Assembly: GCA_016840245.1 (NCBI GenBank)
Contig: JAEOST010000642.1
Span: 1 to 5,477, forward strand
Reading direction: 5' to 3'
DNA: 5,477 bases
Source of the DNA: Candidatus Thorarchaeota archaeon
GTDB taxonomy: Archaea > Asgardarchaeota > Thorarchaeia > Thorarchaeales > Thorarchaeaceae
The notes under the pieces: model-generated
What the model saw: the letters and a program-made list of their open reading frames with translations, nothing else
Database searches by the model: none
What the model was told of the DNA's origin: nothing
Shown here: piece by piece, positions 4,608 to 5,477 of the stretch
Layout: each line of letters opens with the position of its first letter
How positions within the stretch are numbered: position 1 is the stretch's first letter
Translations under genes and position numbers: made by a program

Positions 4608-5477
4608 AGATTGGTAGATACCCTTTCTTCATGACTGTGTCAACAGCCTCATCGGACGGTTCAGGATGGTCTCGATTATAGTGTGTACCTCTGCTCTCCG
4701 TTCTCATCCGAGCCATTCTGACAATGAGCTCTGCAACCTGAGCAATATTCCTCAATTCAACCAAGTCGGGAGTGAGTTTGAAATCCCAGTAGAATGCGTT
4801 TATCTCCTTATTGAGAAATTCAAGTCGATCACGTGCACGCATGAGACGTTTATTTGATCGAACGATACCAACATAATTGAACATGAGCCGCCTTACTTCA
4901 TCCCACAGGTGAGACACAACAACTAGCTCGTCAGGATCGGTAGCATGACCAGGATCCCATGGAGGTATGCTCTTGTCTAGCTTTGTACTTGTGATAGAGT
5001 CACACACGACCTGAGATGCATTGTGAGCCATTACTGCTCCTTCAAGTAATGAGTTAGATGCCATCCTATTAGCACCATGAAATCCAGTACATGTGGTTTC
5101 TCCAATTGCATAGAGACCCTTGACATCTGTTCGCCCGAACGTATCAACTCGTATTCCACCACAGGAATAGTGAACTCCAGGTACAACAGGTATCGGTTCT
5201 TGAGTGATATCGATACCACCACTTAGACAGGTCTCATAAATTACAGGGAATCGGTCCTTGACAAAGGCAGAGTCCTTTGAAGAGATGTCAAGATTCATGT
5301 GTCCAGCACCAGTTCGTTTCAACTCGCTGTCAATGGCTCTTGCCACAATGTCACGGGGAGCAAGCTCAGCATCTTTGTGATAGTTGGGCATGAATCGTTC
5401 TTCATCAGGTCCGAGTAGAACTGCGCCTTCACCACGAAGGGCTTCAGATATGAGGAATGAATGTATTGAGTGATGAT
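4606..5477 (-). CDS. nadB: L-aspartate oxidase, C-terminal part (5' end outside window)
   Basis: NadB is an FAD enzyme that oxidises L-aspartate to iminoaspartate, the first step of de novo NAD synthesis, feeding quinolinate synthase NadA. About 290 codons are present. The frame stays open to the right edge, and the Met at 5391 is internal: before it the sequence reads on through L-I-S-E-A-L-R-G-E-G and E-R-F-M, conserved family blocks. Active-site and FAD-binding motifs follow: E-L-A-P-R-D-I-V-A-R-A (the Arg matches E. coli R290), P-V-V-P-G-V-H-Y-S-C-G-G (H351), G-L-Y-A-I-G-E and H-G-A-N-R-M-A-S-N-S-L-L-E (R386). The C-terminal helical domain ends in R-x-E-S-R-G-T-H-Y, typical of NadB. The related succinate dehydrogenase/fumarate reductase flavoproteins are less likely because of the G-A-N-R-M-A-S-N-S block and this C-terminus. 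The N-terminal FAD-binding Rossmann motif lies outside the window. No frameshift is seen. Confidence 0.93.
   Translation of the reverse strand, partial: HHSIHSFLISEALRGEGAVLLGPDEERFMPNYHKDAELAPRDIVARAIDSELKRTGAGHMNLDISSKDSAFVKDRFPVIYETCLSGGIDITQEPIPVVPGVHYSCGGIRVDTFGRTDVKGLYAIGETTCTGFHGANRMASNSLLEGAVMAHNASQVVCDSITSTKLDKSIPPWDPGHATDPDELVVVSHLWDEVRRLMFNYVGIVRSNKRLMRARDRLEFLNKEINAFYWDFKLTPDLVELRNIAQVAELIVRMARMRTESRGTHYNRDHPEPSDEAVDTVMKKGYLPI

Noticed and set aside
5389..5391. Met codon that could be taken as the start of a short nadB
   Set aside because: The frame stays open to the window edge and the upstream residues (L-I-S-E-A-L-R-G-E-G, E-R-F-M) are conserved L-aspartate oxidase sequence, so this Met is internal and the gene is cut by the window, not truncated.

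Overview
The window is gene-dense prokaryotic DNA, most likely archaeal. Three things point that way. Several starts have AGGTG/GAGGA-type ribosome binding sites. The only sizeable intergenic gap holds weak TATA-like boxes rather than -35/-10 pairs. The secreted enzyme has a Thr-rich stalk, several N-glycosylation sequons and a C-terminal membrane anchor ending in Arg-Arg-Arg, a common archaeal surface-protein layout. An Asgard (Thorarchaeota-like) source is my best guess, from overall feel only; the sequence does not prove it.

Layout from left to right: (1) a forward gene for a Vps62/DUF946-like protein (64-798); (2) a reverse pair, a LDH2/MDH2-family NAD(P)-dependent dehydrogenase (2568-1468) followed by a small N4/N6-type nucleic-acid methyltransferase (1468-782), joined by a one-base TGATG stop/start overlap; (3) a 151-bp divergent promoter region (2569-2719); (4) a forward gene for a secreted, membrane-anchored serine hydrolase of the class C beta-lactamase/S12 fold (2720-4072); (5) a second reverse pair, the 3' part of L-aspartate oxidase nadB, which runs off the right edge (5477-4606), followed by an ICMT/PEMT-type integral membrane methyltransferase (4589-4074) whose Shine-Dalgarno overlaps the nadB stop.

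The genes do not form one obvious pathway. NadB makes iminoaspartate for NAD synthesis and the LDH2-family enzyme uses NAD(P), but that is only a general link. Packing is extreme: the first convergent pair overlaps by 17 bp and the second is separated by one base, so the converging transcripts must overlap at their 3' ends. No RNA gene, CRISPR array, insertion sequence or attachment site was seen.

I found no convincing new multi-gene system. The points most worth a second look are the methyltransferase, with its altered SPIY catalytic motif, motif order and lack of a recognition domain; the prokaryotic Vps62-like protein; and the surface-anchored hydrolase with a 36-bp tandem duplication in its stalk.
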